Positions 52,604 through 61,365 of a stretch of 64,000 nucleotides of DNA are shown here, piece after piece (the first letter of the stretch is position 1; each line of letters opens with the position of its first letter). The DNA comes from Solwaraspora sp. WMMD1047. Lineage in GTDB: Bacteria > Actinomycetota > Actinomycetes > Mycobacteriales > Micromonosporaceae. The notes under the pieces are model-generated. The model searched no databases and was not told where the DNA came from. It saw only the letters and a program-made list of their open reading frames with translations. The stretch covers positions 6,724,501-6,788,500 of the forward strand of contig NZ_JARUBL010000001.1 in assembly GCF_029626155.1 (NCBI RefSeq), written 5' to 3'. The translations under genes and the position numbers were made by a program.

Positions 52604-53076
52604 GCACTCCCTTCACCCGGGACAGCATGGAGCGGGATCAGCACGCCCCGCCGGCCGCGGAGCTAAGCCCCGAGGCGCGCACCTTCAACTGGCTGCTCGA
52701 CTCGTTCACCTCGACCACGGCCGGCGTGTTGGAGGCCATCGCGGTCTCCTCGGACGGGCTGCTGATGGCGATGTCCGCGATCAAGGACCGGTCCAACGCC
52801 GAGCGGCTCGCCGCGGTGGTGTCGGGGATGACGAGCCTGGCCGGCGGCGCGGCCAACTGGTACTCGCTCGGCGGTCTGAACCGAGTGATCATCGACATGA
52901 CCGACGGATACCTGCTGGTGAGCGCGATCAGCAGCGGCTCGGTGCTCGGGGTGGTGGCCGACCGGTCGGCGAACCTGGGCACGGTGGCCTACGAGATGAC
53001 CCTCTTCGCTGGCCGGGCGGGAGGCGCGCTCACTCCTCGGCTCATCGTCGAGCTGAAGAATTCCGTCCAGTCGTGA
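52600..53076 (+). CDS. cvnB: Conservon roadblock/LC7 protein CvnB
   Basis: 158 residues from ATG 52600, overlapping the cvnA stop by 4 nt. A single roadblock/LC7 fold, LSPEARTFNWLLDSFTSTTA, then GVLEAIAVSSDGLLMAMSAI and TDGYLLVSAISSGSVLGVVA, AGRAGGALTPRLIVELKNSV. In conservons it binds CvnA and regulates the CvnD GTPase, much like MglB with MglA. Confidence 0.94.
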   Translation: MSTPFTRDSMERDQHAPPAAELSPEARTFNWLLDSFTSTTAGVLEAIAVSSDGLLMAMSAIKDRSNAERLAAVVSGMTSLAGGAANWYSLGGLNRVIIDMTDGYLLVSAISSGSVLGVVADRSANLGTVAYEMTLFAGRAGGALTPRLIVELKNSVQS

Positions 53077-53558
53077 CCCATCCGGCGGGCGACGCGGGGC
53101 GGGATCCGGAGCCGGTCGTCCGGATCCGCCCCTACCTGCAGGCGCCCCCGCCGCGGGCGGAGGCCGAGCCGGAGGCCGACGCCGGCGCGGACGATGCCCC
53201 GGGGGTCGTCCCGCAGGGGCTGCGGCCCTTCGTGCTCACCTCCGGCCGGGTGGACAGCATCGATCCGGCGATCGGCCTGGAAACCCAGGTGACCGCCCGG
53301 CAGGAGAGCCCGTCGTGGATCGGTACGCCGGTCTCCCGGCTGGCTCCGGAACTCCGGGAAATAGTCGCACTCTGCGCCGAGCCGATGTCCGTGGCGGAGA
53401 TCTCCGCCCGACTCCGGTTGCACCTAGGCGTGACCAAGATCCTGGTCGGTGACCTCCGGGCCACCGGTCACCTCGACGTCCACCTCTGCGACGTCGAGGA
53501 TGCCCACGACCCCGACATCATTCTGCGAGTGATCGATGGACTCCGTGCGATCTCCTGA
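53073..53558 (+). CDS. cvnC: Conservon DUF742 protein CvnC
   Basis: 161 residues from GTG 53073 (4-nt overlap with cvnB). A disordered, acidic N-terminus with VVRIRPYLQAPPPRAEAEPE; then winged-helix DUF742 (~80-161): SRLAPELREIVALCAEPMSV, AEISARLRLHLGVTKILVGD, LRATGHLDVHLCDVEDA. It overlaps cvnD by 23 bp. Function in signalling is known only through the conservon association. Confidence 0.93.
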   Translation: MTHPAGDAGRDPEPVVRIRPYLQAPPPRAEAEPEADAGADDAPGVVPQGLRPFVLTSGRVDSIDPAIGLETQVTARQESPSWIGTPVSRLAPELREIVALCAEPMSVAEISARLRLHLGVTKILVGDLRATGHLDVHLCDVEDAHDPDIILRVIDGLRAIS

Positions 53559-54309
53559 GTGGCCGCCCGTCCCGGTGACCGGCCCGTCCGCCAACAGTGC
53601 CCCGGGCCGCTACGGCGCCCCGGCCAGCCACGGTGCTCCACCGGTCGGCAACGTCCTGCCCACCGGCCTGCCCTCCCGACCGGTACGCCGGTCCGGCACC
53701 GCGCAGGTGGTGCCCGCCGGCAGCGCCGCCCGCACCGGCCGGGGGTCGTCGGCGCCGGTGCCGGTGAAGATCCTGATCGCCGGCGGGTTCGGGGTCGGCA
53801 AGACGACCACGGTCGGGGCGATCTCGGAGATCGCGCCGCTGACCACCGAGGCGGAGATGACCTCGGCGGGCATCGGCGTCGACGACCCGGGAATCCGGTC
53901 GGCGAAGACCACCACCACCGTGGCGATGGACTTCGGCTGCGTCACGATCGACCGCAGCCTGAAGCTCTACCTCTTCGGCACGCCGGGCCAGTCGCGATTC
54001 GGCTTCATGTGGGACGACCTGGCCCGCGGCGCCCTCGGCGCGCTGGTGGTGGTGGACAGCGCGCGGCTGGACGACTGCTACCCGGCGATCGATTTCTTCG
54101 AACGAGCCCGGTTACCCTTCGTGGTGGCGGTGAACGCGTTCGACGGGCGTCTCGCGCACGACCTGGGCGCGATCCGGTGGGCGCTGGCCATCGGCGACCA
54201 CGTGCCGCTGATCCAGTTCGACGCCCGGGACCGGCTGTCGGTGCGGGACGCCCTGCTGATCGTGTTGGACCGGGCGCTGGACCGCGCCATCCGGGAACGA
54301 AACGCGTGA
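53536..54309 (+). CDS. cvnD: Conservon small GTPase CvnD
   Basis: 257 residues from ATG 53536. A ~70-residue Pro/Gly/Ser-rich N-terminal extension precedes the MglA-like GTPase: P-loop KILIAGGFGVGKTTTVGAI (~75-93), switch region TTEAEMTSAGIGVDDPG, LYLFGTPGQSRFGFMWDDL with G3, and VVAVNAFDGRLAHDLGAIRW with the G4-like NAFD. The N-terminal extension is longer than in many CvnD proteins. It is the output GTPase of the system and the last tightly overlapped gene. Confidence 0.93.
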   Translation: MDSVRSPEWPPVPVTGPSANSAPGRYGAPASHGAPPVGNVLPTGLPSRPVRRSGTAQVVPAGSAARTGRGSSAPVPVKILIAGGFGVGKTTTVGAISEIAPLTTEAEMTSAGIGVDDPGIRSAKTTTTVAMDFGCVTIDRSLKLYLFGTPGQSRFGFMWDDLARGALGALVVVDSARLDDCYPAIDFFERARLPFVVAVNAFDGRLAHDLGAIRWALAIGDHVPLIQFDARDRLSVRDALLIVLDRALDRAIRERNA

Positions 54310-54368
54310 CCGTCGCCGGGCGGTGGCCGGGCCCGGCCCGGTGGTTGGTTGGGAGAGGGTGATCCGCG

Positions 54369-54824
54369 ATGCGAGGCGAACTGGACGACACGCTGGCCCG
54401 GTTGGCCCGGCGTGAGGAGGCGCAGCGCCGCCGGGCCGAGCAGCTGGCCGCCGAGACCCGGTCGCCGACCGACGAGGTGACCGAGGCGGTGCAGCGGGTG
54501 GTGGCCCGGCACCCGGATATCACCGTGACGGTCCTGGTCGCCCGTGGTCAGGACACCGCCACCCGGCACATCACCTGGTCGGAGGGGCAGGTGGTGGCGA
54601 TCCCGGTCGCCGGCCCGGTCAGTACCGCGGCCATCGACCCGGCGGCGAACGCCCCCACCCACCCGGCCGGCCCCCCCGACGTTCCCTCCTGGCCGATGTC
54701 GGTGAAGACGGTGCCCGCGTGGGCCGCCTCCTCCGACGGATTGGCCGACGACCCGGCCGCCCGGTTGGCCGACCTGATCCGGCGCGACCCGTCCCTGCTC
54801 GGCAGCCCGGACGACGAGTCCTGA
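54369..54824 (+). CDS. Small hypothetical protein after the conservon
   Basis: 151 residues from ATG 54369. The N-terminal half is a helix (ELDDTLARLARREEAQRRRA) leading to a beta segment (ITVTVLVARGQDTATRHITW); the C-terminal half is Pro/Ala-rich with WPMSVKTVPAWAASSDGLAD and a LADLIRRDPSLLGSPDDES tail. I recognise no family. It lies 60 bp after cvnD on the same strand and 62 bp before the AAA gene, so it may belong to either transcription unit. Confidence 0.6.
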   Translation: MRGELDDTLARLARREEAQRRRAEQLAAETRSPTDEVTEAVQRVVARHPDITVTVLVARGQDTATRHITWSEGQVVAIPVAGPVSTAAIDPAANAPTHPAGPPDVPSWPMSVKTVPAWAASSDGLADDPAARLADLIRRDPSLLGSPDDES

Positions 54825-54885
54825 TCGCGGTACCGACGCCTCCCACCGCAGGTCGCCGGCGGCGGCGGCCGGATACCCTCGGCGC

Positions 54886-57135
54886 GTGACGGATCACGAT
54901 CTCACCCTGACCGCCAGCCTGCGCCCCGGTGCCCTGGACGCCCGGCGCGGCATCGTCCGGCTCCACCCGGACGTGCTGACCGCGCTGGGCCTGCACCCGG
55001 GTGCACCGGTGCGGCTCACCGGCCGGCGGTCGACGGCGGGGATCGCCGCCCGTGCCGAGAGCACCGCCAGCCGGGCACTGCTCTACGCCGACGACCTGAT
55101 CCTCGGCAACCTCGGGGTGCGCGACGGAGGGCAGGTCACGATCGCACCGGTACGGGCGGTCGCCGCTGGTCGGGTGACGTTGACCGGCCCGGCCGAGATC
55201 GCCGCGGCGGTGTCACCGGAGATGCTGCGGCTGGCCCTGCTCGGCAAGATGGTCACGGCCGGGGACGACGTGTCGCTGCTCCCCCAGGACGTGCTGCCCG
55301 ACACCGCCGTCCGGGCCCTGGTGGAGGCCGCCCGGCGCAGCCTCTCCAACACCGTCGGGTACGCCTGGACCAGCACTCTGCTCACCGTCACCACCGCCGA
55401 ACCGGCAGCCACCGCCGAACCGGGAGCGGGGTCGGCAGGTTCGTTTCTGGTCACCATGGACACGGTGGTGGGCTGGCTGCACGGACAGGTCACCCACGGT
55501 GACACCGCGACGGAGGTCCGCCCGGCCGCCGCCTCGGGCGTCACCCCGGCCCCGGCCGCAACGGAGCCGGCACCGAGCGTCGAGGACCTGCCCGGGCTGC
55601 GGACCCAGGCACAGGAGCTGATCGAGCTGCTCGACCTCGGGTTCCACCACCGCGAGGTGCTCGGCCGCCTCGGCACCACCGTCTCGCTCGGGGTGCTGGT
55701 CACCGGGCCGGCCGGTTCCGGGAAGTCGGCCCTGGTCCGGGCCGCGGCCGGCGTCGTCAGGGTCCGGACCGAGGTGCTCTGGGCGCCCGAGGTGGCGGCC
55801 CTGACCAACGACGCGGCGGCCCGCCGGCTGCGGACCACTGTGGATTCGGTGCGGACCACCGGACCCGCCGTCCTGCTGATCACCGACGTCGAGGCGCTCG
55901 CCCCGCGGGACCAGCCCGGCCCGGTGGGTACGGTGTTCCGCCAGGTGCTGGCCGAGGCGGTCCGGGCGGGGGCGGCCGTGGTCTGTACGACCAGCCGGCC
56001 GGAGTCGGTGGATCCGGCGCTGCGCGCCCCGGAGCTGCTGTCGCTGGAGATCGCCGTACCGCTGCCGGACGCCGCGCTGCGCCGCGAGCAGCTCGCCGTG
56101 CTGACCCGGGAGATGCCGCTCGCCGAGGACGTCCGGCTCGACGAGGTGGCCGCGCGTACCCCCGGTTTCGTCGCGGCCGACCTGGCCGCGCTGGCCCGCG
56201 AGGCCGGCGTCCGGGCGGCGCTGCGGCAGAAGTCGGCCGAGGCGCCGGTGGTGGCGATGGCCGACTTCACGGCCGCGCTGGAGGTGGTCCGGCCCACCTC
56301 GATGTCGACGTCCACGCTGGAGGTCGCCGAGGTCACGCTGGACGACGTGGGCGACATGGTCGAGGTCAAGCAGATGCTCACCGAGTCGGTGCTCTGGCCG
56401 CTGACCTACCCGGACACCTTCGCCCGGCTGGGCGTGCAGCCGCCCCGGGGGGTGTTGTTGTACGGGCCGCCGGGCTGCGGGAAGACCTTCCTGGTGACCG
56501 CGCTGGCCGGCACCGGCCGGGCCAACGTGCTGTCGGTGAAGGGCGCCGAGCTGCTCTCGAAGTGGGTCGGGGAGAGCGAACGGGCGGTCCGGGAACTGTT
56601 CCGCCGGGCCCGGGACGCGGCGCCGACGCTTGTCTTCCTGGACGAGGTCGACGCGCTCGCCCCGATCCGTGGCCAGGCGTCCGACGGCGGCACCACCGAC
56701 CGGGTGGTGGCCGCCCTGCTCACCGAGCTGGACGGCGTGGAGGCGCTGCGCAACGTCGTGGTGGTGGGCGCCACCAACCGGCCGGACCTGGTCGACAGCG
56801 CGCTGCTGCGGCCCGGCCGGCTGGAGCGGCTGGTCTACGTACCGCCGCCGGATGCCGAGGCCAGGGCGGAGATTCTCCGGGCGGCGGCCCGTTCGGTGCC
56901 GCTGGCCCCGGACGTCGACCTGCCGGCGCTGGCCGGCTCGCTCGACCGGTTCTCGGCGGCGGACTGCGCCGCCCTGGTACGGGAGGCCGCGCTCGCGGCG
57001 ATGCGGGAGTCGCTGGAGGCGTCCACGGTGACCGCGGAGCACGTCGCCGCCGCCCGCGAGCGGGTGCGGCCCTCGCTCGACCCGGTCCAGGTCGAGTGGC
57101 TGGCGCGGTACGCCCAGCAACGCGCGGCGGGCTGA
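54886..57135 (+). CDS. Tandem AAA+ ATPase of the CDC48/VAT type with degenerate first Walker B
   Basis: 749 residues from GTG 54886. The N-domain (~1-95, LTASLRPGALDARRGIVRLH ... GGQVTIAPVRAV) resembles the double-psi barrel of CDC48. D1 (~240-450) has Walker A VTGPAGSGKSALVRAA, but its Walker B reads VLLITDVEAL in place of hhhhDE. D2 (~485-735) has LLYGPPGCGKTFLVTALAG, a normal TLVFLDEVDALAP and NVVVVGATNRPDLVDSALLR with LRPGRLERL. It should form a hexamer that unfolds proteins, driven mainly by D2. Mycobacteria have a similar CDC48-like protein. The substrate pathway is not known. Confidence 0.9.
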   Translation: MTDHDLTLTASLRPGALDARRGIVRLHPDVLTALGLHPGAPVRLTGRRSTAGIAARAESTASRALLYADDLILGNLGVRDGGQVTIAPVRAVAAGRVTLTGPAEIAAAVSPEMLRLALLGKMVTAGDDVSLLPQDVLPDTAVRALVEAARRSLSNTVGYAWTSTLLTVTTAEPAATAEPGAGSAGSFLVTMDTVVGWLHGQVTHGDTATEVRPAAASGVTPAPAATEPAPSVEDLPGLRTQAQELIELLDLGFHHREVLGRLGTTVSLGVLVTGPAGSGKSALVRAAAGVVRVRTEVLWAPEVAALTNDAAARRLRTTVDSVRTTGPAVLLITDVEALAPRDQPGPVGTVFRQVLAEAVRAGAAVVCTTSRPESVDPALRAPELLSLEIAVPLPDAALRREQLAVLTREMPLAEDVRLDEVAARTPGFVAADLAALAREAGVRAALRQKSAEAPVVAMADFTAALEVVRPTSMSTSTLEVAEVTLDDVGDMVEVKQMLTESVLWPLTYPDTFARLGVQPPRGVLLYGPPGCGKTFLVTALAGTGRANVLSVKGAELLSKWVGESERAVRELFRRARDAAPTLVFLDEVDALAPIRGQASDGGTTDRVVAALLTELDGVEALRNVVVVGATNRPDLVDSALLRPGRLERLVYVPPPDAEARAEILRAAARSVPLAPDVDLPALAGSLDRFSAADCAALVREAALAAMRESLEASTVTAEHVAAARERVRPSLDPVQVEWLARYAQQRAAG

Positions 57136-57197
57136 CCGGCAGGATCCACCCAGCGGACCCTCAGGTTCTCCATAGCGGGCGTGGCTACCGTGGGGGG

Positions 57198-57575
57198 ATG
57201 GATGAGAACCGGGCTCGTCGGGTGGTCGACTCGCTGCGCGACCGGGGCGTCCCCGCCCACCTGGCCCGACCGCGCGCCGGGCTCTCCCAGTTCGGGATCC
57301 GGGTCGCGCTCCCCGACGGCCGGGAGGCGCTCTGGGACACCGACGGCACCGCCGGTTTGGAGGCCCAGGTGCTCCGCAACGGGGTGCTGGTCGGGTTCGT
57401 GCCGGTGATCGAGGGGTCCGAGGACTTCGACGAGTCGCAGACCGTCGCCGCCATCGCCGGTACCGACTACGACCAGCCGGTGGCCCGGCCGGCGGCGCGC
57501 GCCGTCCCGCCGGCCGCCGCCCTGCCCCGGGAGGGCGGCCTGCTGCGACGCTTCATGGACGGCTTCCGCGAGTAA
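57198..57575 (+). CDS. Hypothetical 125-residue protein
   Basis: ATG 57198 with TGGGGGG just upstream. Compact N-terminal domain: NRARRVVDSLRDRGVPAHLA, SQFGIRVALPDGREALWDTD, GTAGLEAQVLRNGVLVGFVP; then EDFDESQTVAAIAGTDYDQP and a basic C-terminus LLRRFMDGFRE. No recognised family. 62 bp after the AAA gene on the same strand, so it may be transcribed with it. Confidence 0.7.
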   Translation: MDENRARRVVDSLRDRGVPAHLARPRAGLSQFGIRVALPDGREALWDTDGTAGLEAQVLRNGVLVGFVPVIEGSEDFDESQTVAAIAGTDYDQPVARPAARAVPPAAALPREGGLLRRFMDGFRE

Positions 57576-57577
57576 CC

Positions 57578-57615
57578 GCACGGCCCGCCTCCGCCAGCAC
57601 GGCCCGCCTCCGCCA
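57578..57615. repeat. 19-bp tandem duplication
   Basis: GCACGGCCCGCCTCCGCCA occurs twice head to tail (57578-57596 and 57597-57615), immediately after the stop of the 57198 gene, with a partial third GC-rich unit. Simple slippage duplication; no known function. Confidence 0.9.
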
Positions 57616-57645
57616 GCGCCCCACGGCGCTGCCTGGTCCGCCCGG

Positions 57646-58137
57646 TCAGAGCCGGATCTCGGCGTGGACCGCGTCGCCGGTCCGGCTGAGCTCGGCGCCG
57701 CAGCGGCGCAGCAGCCCGATCGCCGGGCCGTTGCCCGCCGTGGTCTCGGCGACCACCGCCTTGGCGTCGACCGCGGCCGCCTCGGTGAGCACGGCGCGCA
57801 GCGCGGCCGGCCCGATGCCCTGTTCCCGGGCCGAGCGGCCGAGCCAGATCCCGGTCTCCATCACGTCCGGCAGGTCGCGGTGCCGGGCGAGTCGGATCAT
57901 CCCCACCACGTCGCGCTCGATGACGATCGCGTACATCACGGTCCGGGTGGGGCCGGCCAGCCCACCGAAGTGCGCCCGGTGGAATTCGCGGAACGCCTCC
58001 CGGCGGGCGTGGGACCAGCCGACCGGGGCCGACACCGGCGGCATCACCTCGTCCGGATCGGCCTCCGCCACGGCGACGGAGAGCAGCGACTCGAGGTTCT
58101 GCTCGTCCACCGGCGTGAGCCGTACGTTGCCCGACAT
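57646..58137 (-). CDS. GNAT-family acetyltransferase (RimJ/RimL-like)
   Basis: 163 residues from ATG 58137. RimJ/RimL-type GNAT: VRLTPVDEQNLESLLSVAVA, then METGIWLGRSAREQGIGPAA as acetyl-CoA loop, and AETTAGNGPAIGLLRRCGAE. It may modify a small molecule or a protein N-terminus. Convergent with the 57198 gene. Confidence 0.87.
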   Translation of the reverse strand: MSGNVRLTPVDEQNLESLLSVAVAEADPDEVMPPVSAPVGWSHARREAFREFHRAHFGGLAGPTRTVMYAIVIERDVVGMIRLARHRDLPDVMETGIWLGRSAREQGIGPAALRAVLTEAAAVDAKAVVAETTAGNGPAIGLLRRCGAELSRTGDAVHAEIRL

Positions 58138-58361
58138 GGTCCGTAGTCTCCCGGCCCGCGGTGGGGTCGGTCCAGCCTGTCGGACAAAGCCGGACCGGGT
58201 GAGGGAGCCAACCTGACCGCTACCGGCGGCCGGCCGCGACCGATCGTCGAAAATTACTCACGGTTGGCCCTAATCCCTGGCGAGATTGAACCAGATCCTC
58301 GGCTGGCCGTTACAGGTGGTGAGACTTCACCGGCATTTCCCGCCCAGAACGGAGCATCCTG

Positions 58362-59222
58362 TCACTCCCCGTCAAATTGGCAGAGGATGACGGAGGCATC
58401 GTCGTAACGCTTGGTACGCGGGTGGACGCGCCGGTCATCGTCCGCGCGCTCGGCCCGGCGGACCCGCCGGATCAGCTCGGCCGGCCCGCGCCCGGTGAGC
58501 ACGTCCAGCAGGCCGGCCCAGTCCAGGAGACCGAACGGGTCGACGGCGCGGCTGGCGCCGTCGGTGAGCAGTGCCGCCCGGCGGACCCGGTCCGGTCCGG
58601 TCAACGGCAGCGAGCCGGTCAGCGCGTGGAACGCCGCGTCCGGGTCGGCCGCCGCGACCCAGTAGCCGGGCGTCCGGTTCATCAGGCGCCGCTGCGCGGT
58701 CACCGAGCGGCGGAACCGATCGACCGGGTCGATCTCGGCCGGACCTCCGGCGGCGCCCACCGGGACGGCCGGCTGGCGGCGCACCTCGGCCATCACCTCG
58801 GCCAGCCGGTCGTCGGCGATCACCTGGATCGGTCCACCGCGGTCGACCACGAGCGGGCTGTCACAGAGCACCAGATAGTCCAACCGGTCGCCGGTGGGCC
58901 GTAGCAGGCAGACGGTGGCGGACGGGGTGCCCGGATGATCGAGGTCGCACCGGTCGCCGTGGTCGGCCCGGACCGCCAGGATCCCGGCCGCGAGGTTGCC
59001 GGCCAGTGACCCGGTCGGCCGCTGCGCCGCCGCCAGCCCGATCCGGGCGGCCAGGTGCCGCGCGTACCAGGCCGGCCCGTGCGCGCACCCGGTCTCGAAT
59101 CCCGCCGGCACCGTCGCGCCGTCGAGCACCCCGACGAGTGGACCGACCTGGAAGACGTGGTCCTCGTTCTCCGGCTGGCCGGGCGCCGGTTCCGAGGCCG
59201 AACTGGTCCACATCATCGGCAC
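58362..59222 (-). CDS. PP2C-like Ser/Thr phosphatase domain protein
   Basis: 286 residues from ATG 59222. PP2C landmarks: ENEDHVFQVGPLVGVLDGAT (metal-binding Asp in the DG motif), LDYLVLCDSPLVVDRGG, RVRRAALLTDGASRAVDPFG with the LTDG motif, and KRYDDASVILCQF with the terminal DD. The D-G-A-T and T-D-G-A parts are shared with bacterial PP2C relatives often labelled as uncharacterised or integrase-like. It is a single domain without a transmembrane segment. Whether it is active is uncertain, because the first metal Asp (ENEDHVF) is shifted from the usual N-E-D. Confidence 0.72.
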   Translation of the reverse strand: MPMMWTSSASEPAPGQPENEDHVFQVGPLVGVLDGATVPAGFETGCAHGPAWYARHLAARIGLAAAQRPTGSLAGNLAAGILAVRADHGDRCDLDHPGTPSATVCLLRPTGDRLDYLVLCDSPLVVDRGGPIQVIADDRLAEVMAEVRRQPAVPVGAAGGPAEIDPVDRFRRSVTAQRRLMNRTPGYWVAAADPDAAFHALTGSLPLTGPDRVRRAALLTDGASRAVDPFGLLDWAGLLDVLTGRGPAELIRRVRRAERADDDRRVHPRTKRYDDASVILCQFDGE

Positions 59223-59402
59223 GACTCCGTTCTACCCGTCCGGGCCGGCGGGCGGGGCCGGAGCGCCGGATCCGACAAACCATCCGGTACGCCGACACCG
59301 GCGGACCCGTTCGCGCAACCGGCGGACCGGGAGGCGCGGCGGGCGGTAGCGTCGGATCAGGTAGGTCCCGGGGTGCACGGGGCCCGACGGGGGGATCGCG
59401 CC

Positions 59403-59615
59403 ATGTTGCGACAGTTGCACGACGCCGGCCTGCGGGCCGAACACCTCTACATCGCCGGGATCGCCAGCATCGGCTTCTCGTTCGCCAGCTGGATTCTGTC
59501 CAAGCGGCTCGAATCGGCGGGTACCGACCGGGCCGACCGCTGGGGCATCTTCATCGGCGAGTGGGCGCCCACCTTCATCGCCCTCGGCAACGGGCTGCGC
59601 ACGTACGAGAAATAG
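59403..59615 (+). CDS. Small membrane protein, 70 residues
   Basis: ATG 59403. Two hydrophobic stretches, YIAGIASIGFSFASWILSKR and RWGIFIGEWAPTFIALGNGL. Probably two short membrane helices with a charged loop (RLESAGTDRADR) and a polar end (RTYEK). It is a conserved-looking small actinomycete protein without known function. Confidence 0.75.
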   Translation: MLRQLHDAGLRAEHLYIAGIASIGFSFASWILSKRLESAGTDRADRWGIFIGEWAPTFIALGNGLRTYEK

Positions 59616-59620
59616 CCAGG

Positions 59621-60187
59621 TCAGCGGCGCCGGCTTCGCGACCGGGACGCCCGCAGCCGGCGTAGCCGGCCGACCAGCATCGCGTCGGCCTCGGTCGCCG
59701 CGGGGTTGTCGAGCAGCGCGTTGAGCATCTGGTAGTAGCGCGTCGCGGAGAGGTCGAAGGTGTCCCGGATCGCCTGTTCCTTGGCACCGGCATGCTTCCA
59801 CCACTGCCGTTCGAAGGCGAGGATGGCCAGCTCCCGCTCGGTCAGCGCGGTCGGCTGACCGGGCCGGAACTGGCCCTCGCCGGTACGCCGACCGCCCGGA
59901 CCGACACCGTCGTGCTCGCCATCGTCGTCGGCCGGTATCGCACCGTCCGATCCGACCGGACCAGCCGGACCGTCGACGGGAACATCGGAGTCGACCAGAT
60001 CATCGGAGTCGACCAGATCATCGGGGTCGGCCAGGTCGTCGGGGTGGGTGCGGCGGTCGGCGCCGGGCGCGGTGCGCTGGGTCGGGGCCGGGCGGGCGCC
60101 GGTGCGGGACCGGCGGACCCGGCCGGGGCCGGCGGTCGGGCCGCCCGGCGGACCCGGATCGGCCGCCGGAGTGGCGGGCGGCGGCAT
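59621..60187 (-). CDS. DUF3263 protein with disordered N-terminus
   Basis: 188 residues. ATG 60187 was chosen because GAGGAG lies 4 nt before it, while the frame is open further upstream. Residues 1-110 are Pro/Arg-rich, then acidic with an 18-nt DNA repeat (59983-60036) encoding LVDSDD-like units. The C-terminal DUF3263 helix bundle (~120-175) is LTERELAILAFERQWWKHAG, AKEQAIRDTFDLSATRYYQM, LNALLDNPAATEADAMLVGR with a very basic end (RLRRLRASRSRSRRR). The WWKHAGAKE/YYQMLN pattern is diagnostic. DUF3263 has a helix-turn-helix look and may bind DNA; role unknown. Confidence 0.88.
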   Translation of the reverse strand: MPPPATPAADPGPPGGPTAGPGRVRRSRTGARPAPTQRTAPGADRRTHPDDLADPDDLVDSDDLVDSDVPVDGPAGPVGSDGAIPADDDGEHDGVGPGGRRTGEGQFRPGQPTALTERELAILAFERQWWKHAGAKEQAIRDTFDLSATRYYQMLNALLDNPAATEADAMLVGRLRRLRASRSRSRRR

Positions 60188-60354
60188 GGCGCTCCTCGGG
60201 GCGGTGGACGCGGCGGGCACCGTCTCCGGTGGACGGCTGCGGTCGATTACCTCACCAGGGTAGTTGGACCGCCGCAAGAGCACATCGGCTGGCGGCGCGG
60301 GGCGCACCGTCGCGCCCCGCGCCGCCAGCGGTCATCGCCGGGCCGCCCGCCCGG

Positions 60355-61365
60355 TCAGGTGATGTCCCGGCTGCGCATCGCCCACATCGCCGCGCCGAGG
60401 CTGAGCACCAGCGCCACCCCGATCAGCGCCGAGCTGTGCTGCCAGGTGAGTTCGAGCGTGTCGGGCTCGCACTGGCCCATGCTGAAGTTGCAGGCGTTCC
60501 AGTTCTCCAGCGTGATCGATTTGTTCATCCAGGCGAGCAGGTAGGTCGGCAGCAGCCAGGCCTCGACGAACGCGACGTTCGCCATCGAGAGCAGGATGCC
60601 CAGACCGAACTGGCCCACCACGATCAGGCCGATCGCGCCACCCAGCGCGAGGGCGGTGTGCCGGCCGAGCGAGGCGACCGCGAAGCCGACCGCCGCGGCG
60701 GCCAGGACCAGAACGGCACCGCGCAGTCCGGTGAGCGCGAACGACTGCCAGGTGCCCGAGGTCATGCCGTCGGTGTTGCCGCGCATGGTGCCGATCGCCC
60801 AGAACGCGGCGGTCCAGGCGGCGGCGCTCACGACGGTGAGCGCGAGCATGGCGGCCAGCAGGGCGGCCAGCTTGGTGAGCAGGACCTGGAGCCGCCGGGG
60901 TCGCCAGAGCAGCAGGTTCATCATGCCGCCGGTGCTCCACTCGGCGCCGACGAAGGAGGCGCCGACGACGAAGCCGACCAGGGCCAGGATCGCCGCGAGG
61001 GTGGTCACGGTCTCGCCGAACTCCTTGCGGAACTCGAACGTGGCCGGCATGTACCACTCGGCCTGGAAGGCCTCCCGGGGCGGGTCGCTGATGTCGGCGC
61101 AGTCGGCCGGGTACCGGTCCGTCTGGTCGCCGGCGGCCTTGGCCCGTTCGCAGTCCTGGCGGGCCTCCGCGGTGTACCGGAGGTTGTTCTGGTACTCCTG
61201 CTCGGCGGTGCGTTCCGCGGCGGCGATCTGGTCGCGGCCGATCTTCTCGTTGGTGAGGAAGGTGCCGGCGACGACCGCGAGCAGCACCAGCAGGCCGGCC
61301 AGCGTCATGTAGCGGACGAAGCGCCGCTTGACCAGTCGGCGCAGTTCGGTGGTGAACAGGCTCAT
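60355..61365 (-). CDS. ABC-2-type exporter permease
   Basis: 336 residues from ATG 61365, overlapping the ATPase stop (ATGA). TM1 YMTLAGLLVLLAVVAGTFL, then a ~90-residue extracytoplasmic loop with Cys residues, then five helices such as ILALVGFVVGASFVGAEWST, WTAAFWAIGTMRGNTDGMTS, LVLAAAAVGFAVASLGRHTA and ALIGVALVLSLGAAMWAM. The SFVGAEWSTGGMMNLLLWRP segment is the typical coupling element. With the ATPase it forms an exporter of unknown substrate. Confidence 0.88.
   Translation of the reverse strand: MSLFTTELRRLVKRRFVRYMTLAGLLVLLAVVAGTFLTNEKIGRDQIAAAERTAEQEYQNNLRYTAEARQDCERAKAAGDQTDRYPADCADISDPPREAFQAEWYMPATFEFRKEFGETVTTLAAILALVGFVVGASFVGAEWSTGGMMNLLLWRPRRLQVLLTKLAALLAAMLALTVVSAAAWTAAFWAIGTMRGNTDGMTSGTWQSFALTGLRGAVLVLAAAAVGFAVASLGRHTALALGGAIGLIVVGQFGLGILLSMANVAFVEAWLLPTYLLAWMNKSITLENWNACNFSMGQCEPDTLELTWQHSSALIGVALVLSLGAAMWAMRSRDIT

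Noticed and set aside
58377..58904. Plus-strand frame opposite the PP2C-like gene
   Set aside because: Its composition is that of antisense high-GC sequence without motifs, whereas the minus frame has ordered phosphatase motifs.
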